Assembly (NCBI RefSeq): GCF_000758165.1
Contig: NZ_JNUP01000071.1
Location: forward strand, 10,604 to 74,603
DNA from: Spirochaeta lutea
GTDB lineage: Bacteria; Spirochaetota; Spirochaetia; DSM-27196; Salinispiraceae
Direction of reading: 5' to 3'
Length of the DNA stretch: 64,000 bases
In this document: one piece after another, positions 20,043-28,887 of the stretch
Layout of the letters: the number at the start of each line of letters is the position of its first letter
How positions within the stretch are numbered: the stretch's first letter is position 1
Translations under genes and position numbers: made by a program
Notes under the pieces: generated by a model
What the model saw: the letters and a program-made list of their open reading frames with translations, nothing else
What the model was told of the DNA's origin: nothing
Database searches by the model: none

Positions 20043-22160
20043 ATGGCAACCCCGGACAATCCAGCATTGCGGCGAAAAATTCTTCACTTTTTGTTCTGGA
20101 CCAAACCGGAGGAAAACACCTTTCCCCTTCAAACCCGGGTGAGTATCATCGCCCTCTATGCAGCGGTGCTCGCCAGCCTGGCTGCCCTGCCCTACAACCT
20201 GTACAGCGACTATGTAAACCAGGCGTACACCCTCATGGCCTTCCAGCTGGTGTTCATGGCCCTGGGGCTCATGGGTTTAGTGAGTTTCTGGGCTCTGCGC
20301 AGCCTGACCACCATTCGGGTCTTCTTTTCCGCCGCCCTCATTATTTTGGCTACCGGTCTCATTATTAATGCCGGGGGGGTGCGCGGCCTGGGATTCTTTT
20401 ATTTTGTTGTGGGCTACGCCATTCTGTACTATGTACTGGGCTTGGTGGGCGGCATTGTGCTGCCCCTGTACATCTGGGGCGGAACCCTCATCAGAATCTC
20501 CCTGGGCAACTTCCATCCCGAGTCCTACCTGAACGACCCGGATTTTTACACCACCTACCTGGTACTCTTGAGCGTGGCAACCATCCTGGGGATCTTTGCG
20601 GTGCTCTACCAGCATTTCATCATCCGGCACCTGTACCGCCTGGCCTATATCGATGATGTAACGGGCCTGCCGAACCGCAAGCGCCTGGAGCTTCTGGTAT
20701 CCCAGTGGATGCGCTCCCACCGCCATGGCGGGGCGAGTTTTTCCCTCCTGGGGATTAAGCTGCACAACTTCGCCCAGGTAAATTCCTTTCAGGGCGCCCT
20801 GTCTGCCGACCATGTGCTGGAAACCCTGGGCAACAGAATCACCTCGGTCTGCGGGGTCCAGGACTCTCCCGGAAGGTACACCGGTACGGTTTTCCTCGTC
20901 CTGACTCCCAAGACGGATTTTTTGGAGCTTGAGGAGATGGGTAGCCGCTTTCTTGAGAGGATTCAAAAGCCGGTGGATCTGGACGGCCACAGCGTGGGGG
21001 TTCAGGCCAGCGTCAGTATAACCCGGTACCCCCAGGATGCGGACCGGTACGAGACCCTCATGGCCAATATTATGGCTGGCTTCTCCCGTCTGGCGGGTCA
21101 GCCGGGCTTCGTGAGCTTCTTTGATGAATCCATCCACCAGGCTGAGGCCCGGCGCTACACCATGTTGGGAGAGCTTCGTCACGCCGTGGCGAACCAGGAG
21201 CTGCACTTGGTCTACCAGCCCAAGATTCACCTGGCCTCCGGGGGGTGCCACGGCGCCGAGGTGCTGCTGCGGTGGAACAGCACCCTCTTCGGACCCGTGG
21301 GGCCGGATGTGTTTATTCCCCTGGCCGAGGAAGGGGGGCTTATTCAGTCCATCACCCGGTGGGTTATCCAGACCGCGTTTTCCCAGATCAGTCGCCTGGG
21401 CGCCTTAACCGCCCCCCGGGGCCGCCACCCGGGACTCGTCCATGCAATCAACCTCAGTCCCCTGGACCTCTCCGATCCGGCATTCCGGGAGTTTCTGGGG
21501 TCTCTGGAATTTGCACGGGATGAAGAAAAGCCCGATACAGCCCGGGGGACTCTTGAGTTCACCGCCACCGAACAGGGAAGCGCCCCGGCGCCAAAAACTC
21601 CCGAGCATCCCCGCCCCGGGGAAGGAACCACTCCGACCCCGGAGGCCGATCCGGTTCAGGGCGAGGGTACCGAGGTCGCTTCAGGGTCCGGAGCAACACT
21701 GGAACCCGGGATGGAATCCGAGGCCGGGGTCGATGGCGGCAGCGGGGTGGATCCGGCCATGGTTGAGTTTGAGATTACCGAAGGCATTTTGATGGATGAA
21801 AGCGCCACGGTACAGTCGAACCTGGAGTTTATCCGTAGCAGGGGCTTTCGTATCGCCATTGACGATTTCGGTACCGGCTACTCGAGCTTGAGCTACCTGC
21901 ACCGCCTGCGGGCCAGCAATTTGAAGATCGACCGCAGCTTTATCCAGCCAATTAACGAATCGAACCCCCAGAGCCCCATCGTGGATGCCGTCATTTCCAT
22001 GGCGAAGACCCTCTCCCTCTCCACCACCGCCGAGGGGGTTGAAACCCCCTTCCAGCGGGACTACCTACTTTCCCGGGCCTGCGACCTCGCCCAGGGCTAC
22101 CTCTACGCCCGGCCCATGGACTTCGAATCCTACCGCAGCTGGCTGGAAAGCCGGGAGTAG
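20043..22160 (+). CDS. Membrane c-di-GMP phosphodiesterase (degenerate GGDEF plus EAL)
   Basis: This 705-residue protein has five or six membrane helices in residues 30-200, then a GGDEF-like domain (IDDVTGLPNRKRLE) whose active motif has decayed to GRYTGTVF. It should therefore not make c-di-GMP. An EAL domain follows from about residue 365. The EAL-motif position reads EVL at about 405 (catalytic Glu kept); FEITEG, DDFGTGYSSLSYL (about 607), LKID and AEGVE (about 663) are present, so hydrolysis of c-di-GMP is likely. A roughly 75-residue Pro/Gly/Glu/Thr-rich insertion (about 495-571) interrupts the EAL barrel just before FEITE. It is divergent from the TCA operon. Confidence 0.88.
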   Translation: MATPDNPALRRKILHFLFWTKPEENTFPLQTRVSIIALYAAVLASLAALPYNLYSDYVNQAYTLMAFQLVFMALGLMGLVSFWALRSLTTIRVFFSAALIILATGLIINAGGVRGLGFFYFVVGYAILYYVLGLVGGIVLPLYIWGGTLIRISLGNFHPESYLNDPDFYTTYLVLLSVATILGIFAVLYQHFIIRHLYRLAYIDDVTGLPNRKRLELLVSQWMRSHRHGGASFSLLGIKLHNFAQVNSFQGALSADHVLETLGNRITSVCGVQDSPGRYTGTVFLVLTPKTDFLELEEMGSRFLERIQKPVDLDGHSVGVQASVSITRYPQDADRYETLMANIMAGFSRLAGQPGFVSFFDESIHQAEARRYTMLGELRHAVANQELHLVYQPKIHLASGGCHGAEVLLRWNSTLFGPVGPDVFIPLAEEGGLIQSITRWVIQTAFSQISRLGALTAPRGRHPGLVHAINLSPLDLSDPAFREFLGSLEFARDEEKPDTARGTLEFTATEQGSAPAPKTPEHPRPGEGTTPTPEADPVQGEGTEVASGSGATLEPGMESEAGVDGGSGVDPAMVEFEITEGILMDESATVQSNLEFIRSRGFRIAIDDFGTGYSSLSYLHRLRASNLKIDRSFIQPINESNPQSPIVDAVISMAKTLSLSTTAEGVETPFQRDYLLSRACDLAQGYLYARPMDFESYRSWLESRE

Positions 22161-22207
22161 GTTCCCCATTTGATACCCCCTCATCTCCTCGGTAGGAACA
22201 GCCTCTC

Positions 22208-22236
22208 TTGACAACTTTGCAACGCAAAGTTACTCT
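22208..22236 (+). promoter_or_regulatory. Promoter with a perfect operator filling the spacer
   Basis: TTGACA (22208-22213), 17 bases, TACTCT (22231-22236). A perfect inverted repeat AACTTTGC-AAC-GCAAAGTT (22213-22231) occupies the whole spacer and touches both boxes, so a bound repressor would block RNA polymerase. The obvious candidate is the winged-helix protein encoded second in the operon. Confidence 0.75.
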
Positions 22237-22255
22237 TAAGTACAAAGGAGAATTC

Positions 22256-22891
22256 ATGAACCATACAAGGCCTTCAAACGAGCAGATTCACATCCTCCAG
22301 GAGGTACTAGAGCGCCGCCGGGCCCGGCGGGTACTGGAGCCCTGGGCCTTTTTTACCTGGGCAGTGCTCATCGCCCTGGGAACGGCAGTTCAAACATGGA
22401 TGTTTCCGGGGTTGGGATTACAAGACGGATCGGCACCGTCCCTGCTATGGGCCGGGATCGTCGGCCTCGGGATACTCCTGGAGAGCCTGGCCTTCATCCG
22501 CCAGAGCATCTCCCTGGGCCTGGGTCCCTGGGCGAAGCGCTACCATCCCTTCTATTGGTTCTTCGGAACCGGCAGCCTGACGGCGGCGGGGTTCATCCTG
22601 GGACTCATTCGGGCCGATGCAGCCCAGGCCATACCCTACCTGCTCCTGCCCACCATTGCCCTGAGCTTCAGTGTGCTGGGTATTATGGGATTTAAGGGAT
22701 TTTACCAGGTCGGGCTCTCCGCCGGGATACTCGGAATCGCCGTCCTGGCCGTTGCTCCGGGAAGCCCGGTGCTTGTCCCGGCAGTCGGATTTTCCATCAG
22801 TCTGGCCATGCTCCTGGGCGGATTTGTGTACCGGCATTTTACCAAGAAGGGACCCTACCGGGACGGAGTAACGGAGGATGACCATGCCTGA
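22256..22891 (+). CDS. Polytopic membrane protein of unknown function
   Basis: A 211-residue protein with a charged N-terminus (about 25 residues, possibly coiled) and five or six hydrophobic segments, ending in a cytoplasmic tail KKGPYRDGVTEDDHA. Homologues are unknown to me; proteins of this size are often found just before a winged-helix regulator in efflux operons. The ATG at 22256 follows AAAGGAG (22244-22250) and gives a better start than the TTG at 22208, which lies in the promoter. It overlaps the next gene by a few bases. It may be a sensor or accessory part for the exporter downstream. Confidence 0.65.
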   Translation: MNHTRPSNEQIHILQEVLERRRARRVLEPWAFFTWAVLIALGTAVQTWMFPGLGLQDGSAPSLLWAGIVGLGILLESLAFIRQSISLGLGPWAKRYHPFYWFFGTGSLTAAGFILGLIRADAAQAIPYLLLPTIALSFSVLGIMGFKGFYQVGLSAGILGIAVLAVAPGSPVLVPAVGFSISLAMLLGGFVYRHFTKKGPYRDGVTEDDHA

Positions 22892-23198
22892 TGGACTGCA
22901 CACCCAGTTCGACCAGGATTTTTTTGAACGCACCCGGTTATCCATCCTAACCCTGCTGTACACCGACGGCGAAACCAGCTTCGCTGATCTTAGGTCCACC
23001 CTGGAATTAAGCGACGGAGCCCTGTACAGCCACATTAGGAAACTGAGCGCCAAGAACCTGATCCATGGAGAAAAGCGCATTGTGTCGGGCCAGGCAGCCA
23101 CCATTTATTCCCTAACCGGCCTCGGGATCCAAGCCTACGAGGCCTACCTCGGCTTTTTAGAACAACTACTCGCAGAAACAAAGGAGAAACGATCATGA
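22884..23198 (+). CDS. Winged-helix transcriptional regulator (ArsR/PadR-like)
   Basis: This 104-residue protein is one compact winged helix: RLSILTLLYTDGETSFADLRSTLELSDGALYSHIRKLSAKNLIHGEKRIVSGQ, then a wing (AATIYSLTGLGIQAYEAYL) and a terminal helix. This matches the short winged-helix group often called transcriptional regulator (HTH_34-type), commonly an autorepressor. I chose the second ATG (22884), seven bases from CGGAGG, over 22878, which is only a base away. The perfect operator in the promoter of its operon is the likely target. Its stop overlaps the exporter start (ATGA). Confidence 0.8.
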   Translation: MPDGLHTQFDQDFFERTRLSILTLLYTDGETSFADLRSTLELSDGALYSHIRKLSAKNLIHGEKRIVSGQAATIYSLTGLGIQAYEAYLGFLEQLLAETKEKRS

Positions 23199-25912
23199 TC
23201 CAACGTATAGGAACCTGGAGCGCTACCCACCCCCGGCGCGCTCTCATCCTAGCCCTGGGTATCAGCCTGATTGCGGCCCTGGGCAGCCTGATGCTGACCC
23301 TGGAGATGAATTTTTATTCCATCATGCCCCAGAACACCCCCGCAACCCGGGATCTACAGACCATTGTGGAGGAATTTCCCTCCAGCGATTCCATCCTGGT
23401 GTACCTCCAGGGTCCGGATTCCCAAAGTCTAGCAGCCGGGGCGGAACGTATTTCCCGGCGTCTTTCCCAGGGTGATTTGACTGATTTGGTCCACCGGGTC
23501 ATCCTCGGAGCGGACCAGGAGTACCTCCGGCGCTACGCCCTGCTGCTGGAGGATTTTGACCTCGCCGCCTCGGACCCCAGCCAATCCCTGGCCCAACTCG
23601 CCCGGGAACTTGGCCGGATAAACCCCGATGAACTCTCCCAAACCGAGACAGCCCGTCTCCGCCACTCCCTGACAACCCTGGGAAACGATTTTTTAGCCTT
23701 CTCGGGAACCGGGGATGGCGCTGATGATGCGCAGCGGCTATCCGCCCTGCAAAACGCCCTAACCGGACCGGAGCTGATAACCAACGCCCAGGGCACCCGG
23801 GGCATCATGACTATCGTTACAACCGTCGGAGTGAATGATTTCTTCGAACTGGCTCCGGCTGTTACCAGGATTGAAGAGGCCGTGCACGGTGCTCTGGAGG
23901 GTTCCGGAGTAACAGCAGGCCTCACCGGATTCTTGGTGGTGGCCAAGGACGAGGCTGTTACCAGCGAGCGGGGCTTGGCCCTGGGCTTCGTGGTGGCTCT
24001 TGGGTTGATTGCCGGCCTGATGATCCTCAACTTCCGGATGCCCCAGGCCCCGATTCTTCTGGGACTCCCCCTACTCCTAGGAATCCTCTGGACCGTGGGC
24101 TACACCGGCTTCATTCTCGGCCGGCTGAACATCCTAACGGCCATGTACCTTATTGCCCTCATGGGCCTGGGAATAGACTTCGGTATTCATATCCTTACCG
24201 CGTACCTCCAGGCTGAGAACGGAAACGCCCCCAGCCGGGAAAAAATGGCCCGTGCCCTGAAGGGCATCGGCCGGGGACTGCTCACCGGGGGGCTGACAAC
24301 CGCGGCCGCCTTCTTCTGCCTCCTGGCTGCGGAGTCCCAGATGGCTGTGGAGCTCGGAGTGGTTGCCGGGGGCGGGATTATCCTCGAACTGGCGGCCATG
24401 GTTCTGGTGGTTCCGGCCCTGACAAGCCTGCGGGCGGGCCGGCTGGCTAAGAAGGGTAAGCCCGAGTTCTCCCTTCCCCCGGTGGGCTTTGTTTCCGGAT
24501 CCCAGCCCGGTAGAATCGCATCGTTTTTTGCAGCCTATGGCGGTAGAATCACCCTTACCTCAGGACTGCTTGCCATTCTCCTGGTAACCCAGGCTCCGGG
24601 GCTGAAGATGGAAGACAACATTATGAACCTGGAAGCCAAAGGCTTGGAGAGCATCGAACTTCAGCACACCATGGTCCGAGAAATGGGTCTGGCTCCGGAT
24701 CCCCTGTACATCCTCAGCGATTCCCTGGAAGAAACCGCGGCTCTGGTGCCCCGCCTGCGGGAGATTCCGGGAATCCAGGAGGTGGACTCCCTGGCCGCCT
24801 TCCTACCCAGCCCGGATGATATAACCCGCCGGAAGCAAGCCCTTTCCCGGTACCTGGCAGGTCAGAATCAATCGACCCCGGAACCAGGATCGGCCCAATT
24901 CGCCGGCCCCGGCCTCCAGGATCCGGCGATTCTGGTTCAGATCCAGGCCCTGAAAGAGGCAGTTACTGCATTGTTCTCCCGGGTTCTGGATGCACCCCAA
25001 CCCTACACCGCAGCCCTTTCAGGTTCCCAGGGAACCCAGGACTTTGCGGCCTACATCCTATCTCTGGAGAAGGCCCTAACGCAGTGGATGCAGGAAACCC
25101 TCGACGAGCCTGCCCCGACCCTGGAACAGCTGCCCGGGAGTATGAAGGATCTATACCTCTCCAGGGAGGGGGGCGAAAACCTGATAACCCTCTACCCCAC
25201 GGGAAACCTATGGGAGGCCCAGGCACGCCGGGACCTTATTGACGCCCTGGAACCCCTGGCCCCCCAGGCCACCAGCATGGTACTGGCCTCGGACCAGCTG
25301 AATTCCATGGTGAGCCGGGACGGGTTGCAGGTTAGCCTGCTTGCCCTGGGTGTGATTTTCCTGGTCCTGCTCCTGGATTTCCGGAATCTACCCTACACCC
25401 TGGCCACCATGATGCCCCTGGTATTGAGTGTCGCCAGCCTCTTCGGCATCATGGCGCTGACGGGATTAAGAATCGACTTCATGAATTTCATTGCCATCCC
25501 CCTGCTCATCGGGATCGGCATCGATGACGCGGTCCACCTCAGCCACGCCCGCCGCCAGAGCCTGCAACAATCCCAGAGCCTGCCACTGACCCCCGGGGAA
25601 GACCGGCCGGCCGAAGTCCACCACGGGGCAGCGGACAGCCCAGCCACCCAAGACAGCCCAGCCACCCAAGACAGCCCAGCCACCCAAGACAGCGGGAGCC
25701 GAGCATCCATGGCCGGGGTTCTATCCCGGGTTGGCAAGGCCATCGTCATGACAACCCTGACCACCGTTATCGGCTTTCTCTCTTTCATACCAAGTCCCAT
25801 GCGGGGCATGCAGGGGACCGGGATCGTCCTAAGCCTGGCGGTGACTCTGGCCCTGTTTTACTCGGTTTGCTTTCACGGAGGTATACTAAAACGATTTCAT
25901 AAACCATACTAA
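23195..25912 (+). CDS. RND/MMPL-family exporter
   Basis: The 905-residue protein has the RND layout repeated twice: a membrane helix at about 17-37, a large external loop, then five helices including MYLIALMGLGIDFGIHILTAYLQ with the acidic residues of helix 4. The second half ends with FIAIPLLIGIGIDDAVHLSHARR and the last helices. The MMPL/hydrophobe-amphiphile-3 group exports lipids or hydrophobic compounds by proton antiport; the substrate here is unknown. A linker near residues 810-835 contains DSPATQ three times, encoded by an 18-bp tandem repeat. It is coupled to the regulator upstream, and AAAGGAG precedes the ATG. Confidence 0.85.
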   Translation: MIQRIGTWSATHPRRALILALGISLIAALGSLMLTLEMNFYSIMPQNTPATRDLQTIVEEFPSSDSILVYLQGPDSQSLAAGAERISRRLSQGDLTDLVHRVILGADQEYLRRYALLLEDFDLAASDPSQSLAQLARELGRINPDELSQTETARLRHSLTTLGNDFLAFSGTGDGADDAQRLSALQNALTGPELITNAQGTRGIMTIVTTVGVNDFFELAPAVTRIEEAVHGALEGSGVTAGLTGFLVVAKDEAVTSERGLALGFVVALGLIAGLMILNFRMPQAPILLGLPLLLGILWTVGYTGFILGRLNILTAMYLIALMGLGIDFGIHILTAYLQAENGNAPSREKMARALKGIGRGLLTGGLTTAAAFFCLLAAESQMAVELGVVAGGGIILELAAMVLVVPALTSLRAGRLAKKGKPEFSLPPVGFVSGSQPGRIASFFAAYGGRITLTSGLLAILLVTQAPGLKMEDNIMNLEAKGLESIELQHTMVREMGLAPDPLYILSDSLEETAALVPRLREIPGIQEVDSLAAFLPSPDDITRRKQALSRYLAGQNQSTPEPGSAQFAGPGLQDPAILVQIQALKEAVTALFSRVLDAPQPYTAALSGSQGTQDFAAYILSLEKALTQWMQETLDEPAPTLEQLPGSMKDLYLSREGGENLITLYPTGNLWEAQARRDLIDALEPLAPQATSMVLASDQLNSMVSRDGLQVSLLALGVIFLVLLLDFRNLPYTLATMMPLVLSVASLFGIMALTGLRIDFMNFIAIPLLIGIGIDDAVHLSHARRQSLQQSQSLPLTPGEDRPAEVHHGAADSPATQDSPATQDSPATQDSGSRASMAGVLSRVGKAIVMTTLTTVIGFLSFIPSPMRGMQGTGIVLSLAVTLALFYSVCFHGGILKRFHKPY
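25634..25693 (+). repeat. 18-bp tandem repeat inside the exporter gene
   Basis: Three identical 18-base units (25634-25651, 25652-25669, 25670-25687) plus the first six bases of a fourth. They encode DSPATQ x3 in a cytoplasmic linker. Being a multiple of three, the copy number can change without breaking the frame. Confidence 0.95.
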
Positions 25913-25917
25913 GGCGT

Positions 25918-26190
25918 ATGAGCATCTTTGAAATAATCATGCTAATCTGCTTCGGCATGGCCTGGCCCTTCTCGATCTATAAGAGCTGGACCAGCCGGCA
26001 GGTTGGCTCTAAAAGCCTCGTTTTTCTGGTGGCACTCTTTATCGGCTATGTATCCGGAGTCCTGCACAAGGCCTTCTTCGCCTACGACCCGGTAATCTTT
26101 CTGTACATCCTCAACGGCACCATGGTGGCCATCGACATTGGCCTGTACATACGCAACAAACTCTTGTACATAAAGGAGACCGGAGAATGA
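25918..26190 (+). CDS. Small PQ-loop/SemiSWEET-like membrane protein
   Basis: A 90-residue protein with three hydrophobic segments. The start EIIMLICFGMAWPFSIYKSWTSR, with a helix-breaking WPFSI motif, and the repeat-like GYVSGVLHK are typical of a short bacterial family that resembles SemiSWEET half-transporters. The role is unknown; such proteins usually dimerise. It starts five bases after the exporter stop and overlaps the next gene (ATGA), so it belongs to the same operon. Confidence is limited because membrane-protein likeness can mislead. Confidence 0.6.
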   Translation: MSIFEIIMLICFGMAWPFSIYKSWTSRQVGSKSLVFLVALFIGYVSGVLHKAFFAYDPVIFLYILNGTMVAIDIGLYIRNKLLYIKETGE

Positions 26191-26705
26191 AGGTACTATT
26201 TCTCTACACCACCAAGTACGGCAGCGCAGCCTGGGCTGCCCAGGAAACCGCCCTTATCCTGGAACAGGAATTTGGCATTCAGAGCAGTCTTGTCCGTCTG
26301 GGGAAGGATCCTCTCCCTTCTCTAGGGGATTTTAACGCCGTTGTGCTCGGAGCGGCGGTCTATGCGGGACAAATTTCCTCCCGGATGCGCAGCTTCGCTG
26401 ACGCCCACGCCTCCGAGCTCAAGCAAAAACCCCTGGGCCTGTACGTAACCTGCCTCGCCGAGGGAGAGGCCGCCATGGAATACCTAGAATCCAACTTTCC
26501 CCCGGCACTCCTAGCCCACGCATGTGTCAAGGTAACCCCGGGCGGCATGGCCAACTTTGAGAAGATGAACTGGCTGTTCAAGTTCGTTCTAAAAAAGGTC
26601 AGCGGGCTTACACAAACCACGGACAAACGCCGTCCGGAAAGCCTTGGCCCCCTGGCCCGCTCCCTGGCCGCCGCCCTGGAATCTCCGGCCCCCTCGGAAG
26701 ATTAA
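26187..26705 (+). CDS. Flavodoxin-domain protein (HemG-like)
   Basis: The 172-residue product starts with the FMN-phosphate loop of flavodoxins (VLFLYTTKYGSAAWAAQETA) and has LGDFNAVVLGAAVYAGQISSRMRSF, the second FMN-contacting loop. This layout is that of the short flavodoxin/protoporphyrinogen-oxidase-like group (HemG, Flavodoxin_5). An exact substrate cannot be told. The C-terminal part (GGMANFEKMNWLFKFVLKK) is amphipathic and may touch the membrane. It ends the operon that begins at 22256, so its electron transfer may serve an envelope or efflux function, although no direct link is known. Confidence 0.7.
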   Translation: MKVLFLYTTKYGSAAWAAQETALILEQEFGIQSSLVRLGKDPLPSLGDFNAVVLGAAVYAGQISSRMRSFADAHASELKQKPLGLYVTCLAEGEAAMEYLESNFPPALLAHACVKVTPGGMANFEKMNWLFKFVLKKVSGLTQTTDKRRPESLGPLARSLAAALESPAPSED

Positions 26706-26734
26706 CCTCCCCTGGCGATCCCGGAGTTCTGGTA

Positions 26735-26770
26735 AACCAGCACGCCCACCCATGGGTGGACGTACTGGTT
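26735..26770. repeat. Long hairpin at a convergent gene end
   Basis: AACCAGCACGCCCACC (26735-26750), a CATG loop, then GGTGGACGTACTGGTT (26755-26770): a 16-bp stem with two mismatches. It lies between the flavodoxin gene and the chemoreceptor gene, which converge here. It has no T-run but could stop or stabilise transcripts. A dispersed-repeat copy follows directly. Confidence 0.6.
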
Positions 26771-26773
26771 GTT

Positions 26774-26810
26774 CCGCTATATCTGGTGTCGTTTACAACC
26801 TTTTGCGCAC
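26774..26810 (+). repeat. Partial copy of the dispersed GCGCAAAAGG repeat
   Basis: The 37 bases match the left arm of the complete element at 40396-40502 (read on the other strand, 40400-40436) with one difference. They include the arm TACAACCTTTTGCGCAC and a ...TATATCTGGTGT... core. The opposite arm is missing here. Confidence 0.8.
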
Positions 26811-26813
26811 CAT

Positions 26814-28673
26814 CTACAATTTAAAAGCCCCCAGCATCCGGTTTAATTCCACCACCATGTCGGCATTTTTGGTACTCAGCTCGGACATCATGAGCACCGC
26901 CTCGTTCAGCTCCCGGACACCCTGGGTGACCTCGGCCATTCCCTGTTTATTCTCCACCGAAACCATGCCCAGGGTATCCATGGATGCCCGGATGGCCTCG
27001 GCCTTTTCTTCCATCCGCTGGTACGCCAGCTTCACATCGCTGGTCAGGTTGATCAGCAGGGTCAGGGCTTCGACAATCTGATTACTTCCCCCGGAAAGCT
27101 CCGCCGTCGCATTGGACATCTCCTGCATACCACCGGCTATGTCCCGTACCCCTGCCACAATCTCGTGGAAGGACCGGCCCGATTCCTCTGCGCTGGCCGC
27201 AGACTGGGAAACCGAGGTGGCAATCTCGGTGAGGGAGTCGGAGATGACCTTTACCCGCTGATTGCTCATCTCGGCTAACCGGCGGATCTCCTCGGCTACC
27301 ACGGCGAAGCCCCGGCCGGCATCACCGGCATGGGCGGCTTCAATGGCGGCGTTCATGGCCAGCATATTCGTCTGACTGGCTATTTCGGTAATGGCTGCAA
27401 TAGTCTCGGAAATGCCTCCGGCGGCCAGTTCCACCTGGGCAATAACCTTTACCGTATCCTCCATGTCCCGCTCGCCCTTCTCCGCCATGGTTTCCACAGT
27501 GGTAACGATGCTGAGCTTCTGCTCTGCCGACCGGGCGATGTTCTGGATCGAGGAGGAAATCTGTTCGATGGAGGCCGAGCTTTCATCAATAGCTGAGGCC
27601 TGATCGGCCATAATCCCACCTAACTGCTCAAGCAGTTCCCGAAGTTCCCGTGCAGCCTGGGTACTCTGGGAAGCTTCATTATCCAGCCGGCGGGATTTTT
27701 CCTCCATGCTCTCAATAGTGGTTTTTATTTCTGTGAGATTCGCCGAAGACTCTTCGGACATGGATGCAAGTTCCTGACCGGTACTGTCAGCCGTATAGGC
27801 AGTGTGGCGCACCTGGGAAACCAGGCCGCCGAGGTTTTCCAGAAAGCGGTTGAAGTGCCCGGATAGGGTACCGATCTCATCCCGGGTGTTTGCCCTGGAT
27901 CGAACCCGAAGATCGCCTCCGGCGGCGGTCTCAAAATTGCCGGCATAGTCCTGCAAGGGTTTGGTAATAACCTTGACCATCCACCATAGCACCGAACCGA
28001 TGGCTAAGAATAACCCCAGGGTAATGGTGCTCACCCAAATCCCTGCTCGTTGCTGAGCTAGCTGTGCATTATCCAGGGAGGAAATAATCTCAAAGGCACC
28101 GGGCTTATACCCTACCTGCCAGCCCTCCTTGGGCAGTCCCAAGGGATCCAGCGTGCCCGCCGGGCCGCCGTGGCAGAGCAGGCAATCCTCAGTTAGGGTT
28201 ATCGCCTTAAAGTACCGTATCTGATTTCGTTCAAAAATAACCTGCTCATCCCTGCCGCTGGCTTGCAGCTCCTGGAGCACCTCAGCCTCCAAGGGAGTAG
28301 GTTCATTCCGGGGATTCCGGGGCTGAAACTTGGGGACACGAAACTCATAGTTTCCTTCCTCGGCATACTCTTCGGCCACCCGGATGGCCGCAATGATCGG
28401 CACCGCAGCAACCGCCTGATCGTAACCCATCTCCTCGGCAAGTTGTTCCAGGGGTTGAATGGTTCCGTCGGCTATCCGGGCCGCCATATACTCCCGCACC
28501 GCTTCGGCATTCAGAACCAGGGCCCGGCTTTTTTCCAGCAAGGCCTTCTCGGCTTCGTTTCTAATATCCACCACATAGAACACGGAAATAACCGTTCCCA
28601 TAATGATGAACCCCGCGGCCGCTACCAAGAGAATCTTGGCACCGATGGTCATGCCCCGTTTAGTTGTTTTCAC
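26814..28673 (-). CDS. Methyl-accepting chemotaxis protein with CxxCH sensor domain
   Basis: This 619-residue receptor has membrane helices at about 10-33 and 209-233, a periplasmic domain between them, HAMP (about 234-287) and a long signalling region with the hairpin tip (about 430-480, [39 protein letters not shown]). The sensor carries CLLCH at 164-168, the CxxCH c-type heme motif, in a DUF3365/Tll0287-like setting, so it may sense redox state or a gas. The GTG start at 28673 is preceded by GAGG. There is no C-terminal CheR-tethering pentapeptide. The flagellar/chemotaxis partners are not in the window. Confidence 0.88.
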   Translation of the reverse strand: MKTTKRGMTIGAKILLVAAAGFIIMGTVISVFYVVDIRNEAEKALLEKSRALVLNAEAVREYMAARIADGTIQPLEQLAEEMGYDQAVAAVPIIAAIRVAEEYAEEGNYEFRVPKFQPRNPRNEPTPLEAEVLQELQASGRDEQVIFERNQIRYFKAITLTEDCLLCHGGPAGTLDPLGLPKEGWQVGYKPGAFEIISSLDNAQLAQQRAGIWVSTITLGLFLAIGSVLWWMVKVITKPLQDYAGNFETAAGGDLRVRSRANTRDEIGTLSGHFNRFLENLGGLVSQVRHTAYTADSTGQELASMSEESSANLTEIKTTIESMEEKSRRLDNEASQSTQAARELRELLEQLGGIMADQASAIDESSASIEQISSSIQNIARSAEQKLSIVTTVETMAEKGERDMEDTVKVIAQVELAAGGISETIAAITEIASQTNMLAMNAAIEAAHAGDAGRGFAVVAEEIRRLAEMSNQRVKVISDSLTEIATSVSQSAASAEESGRSFHEIVAGVRDIAGGMQEMSNATAELSGGSNQIVEALTLLINLTSDVKLAYQRMEEKAEAIRASMDTLGMVSVENKQGMAEVTQGVRELNEAVLMMSELSTKNADMVVELNRMLGAFKL

Positions 28674-28786
28674 GTTTTTACCTCGTATTCTTACTTCTCA
28701 TCCAATAATACGCTATTCCCAAAAGAGAATCACTACGAATAGTAGAAATATCTGAAACTGGGCAGGGCTTTGCGTACCGGGTATTG

Positions 28787-28815
28787 TTTACCTTTTTTCT
28801 TATATTTGATAGGAT
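28787..28815 (+). promoter_or_regulatory. Possible promoter of the 28888 lipoprotein
   Basis: TTTACC (28787-28792), 17 bases, TAGGAT (28810-28815), within an AT-rich patch that stands out from the surrounding GC-rich DNA. It is about 70 bases before a start with a clear AAGGAG. Both boxes are imperfect. Confidence 0.3.
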
Positions 28816-28887
28816 TTCTCTAAAGCGGGCCTTGCTAGGTTACGGGGCCTGCAAGAAATCACAAATCCATGTCCAAGGAGACAAACC

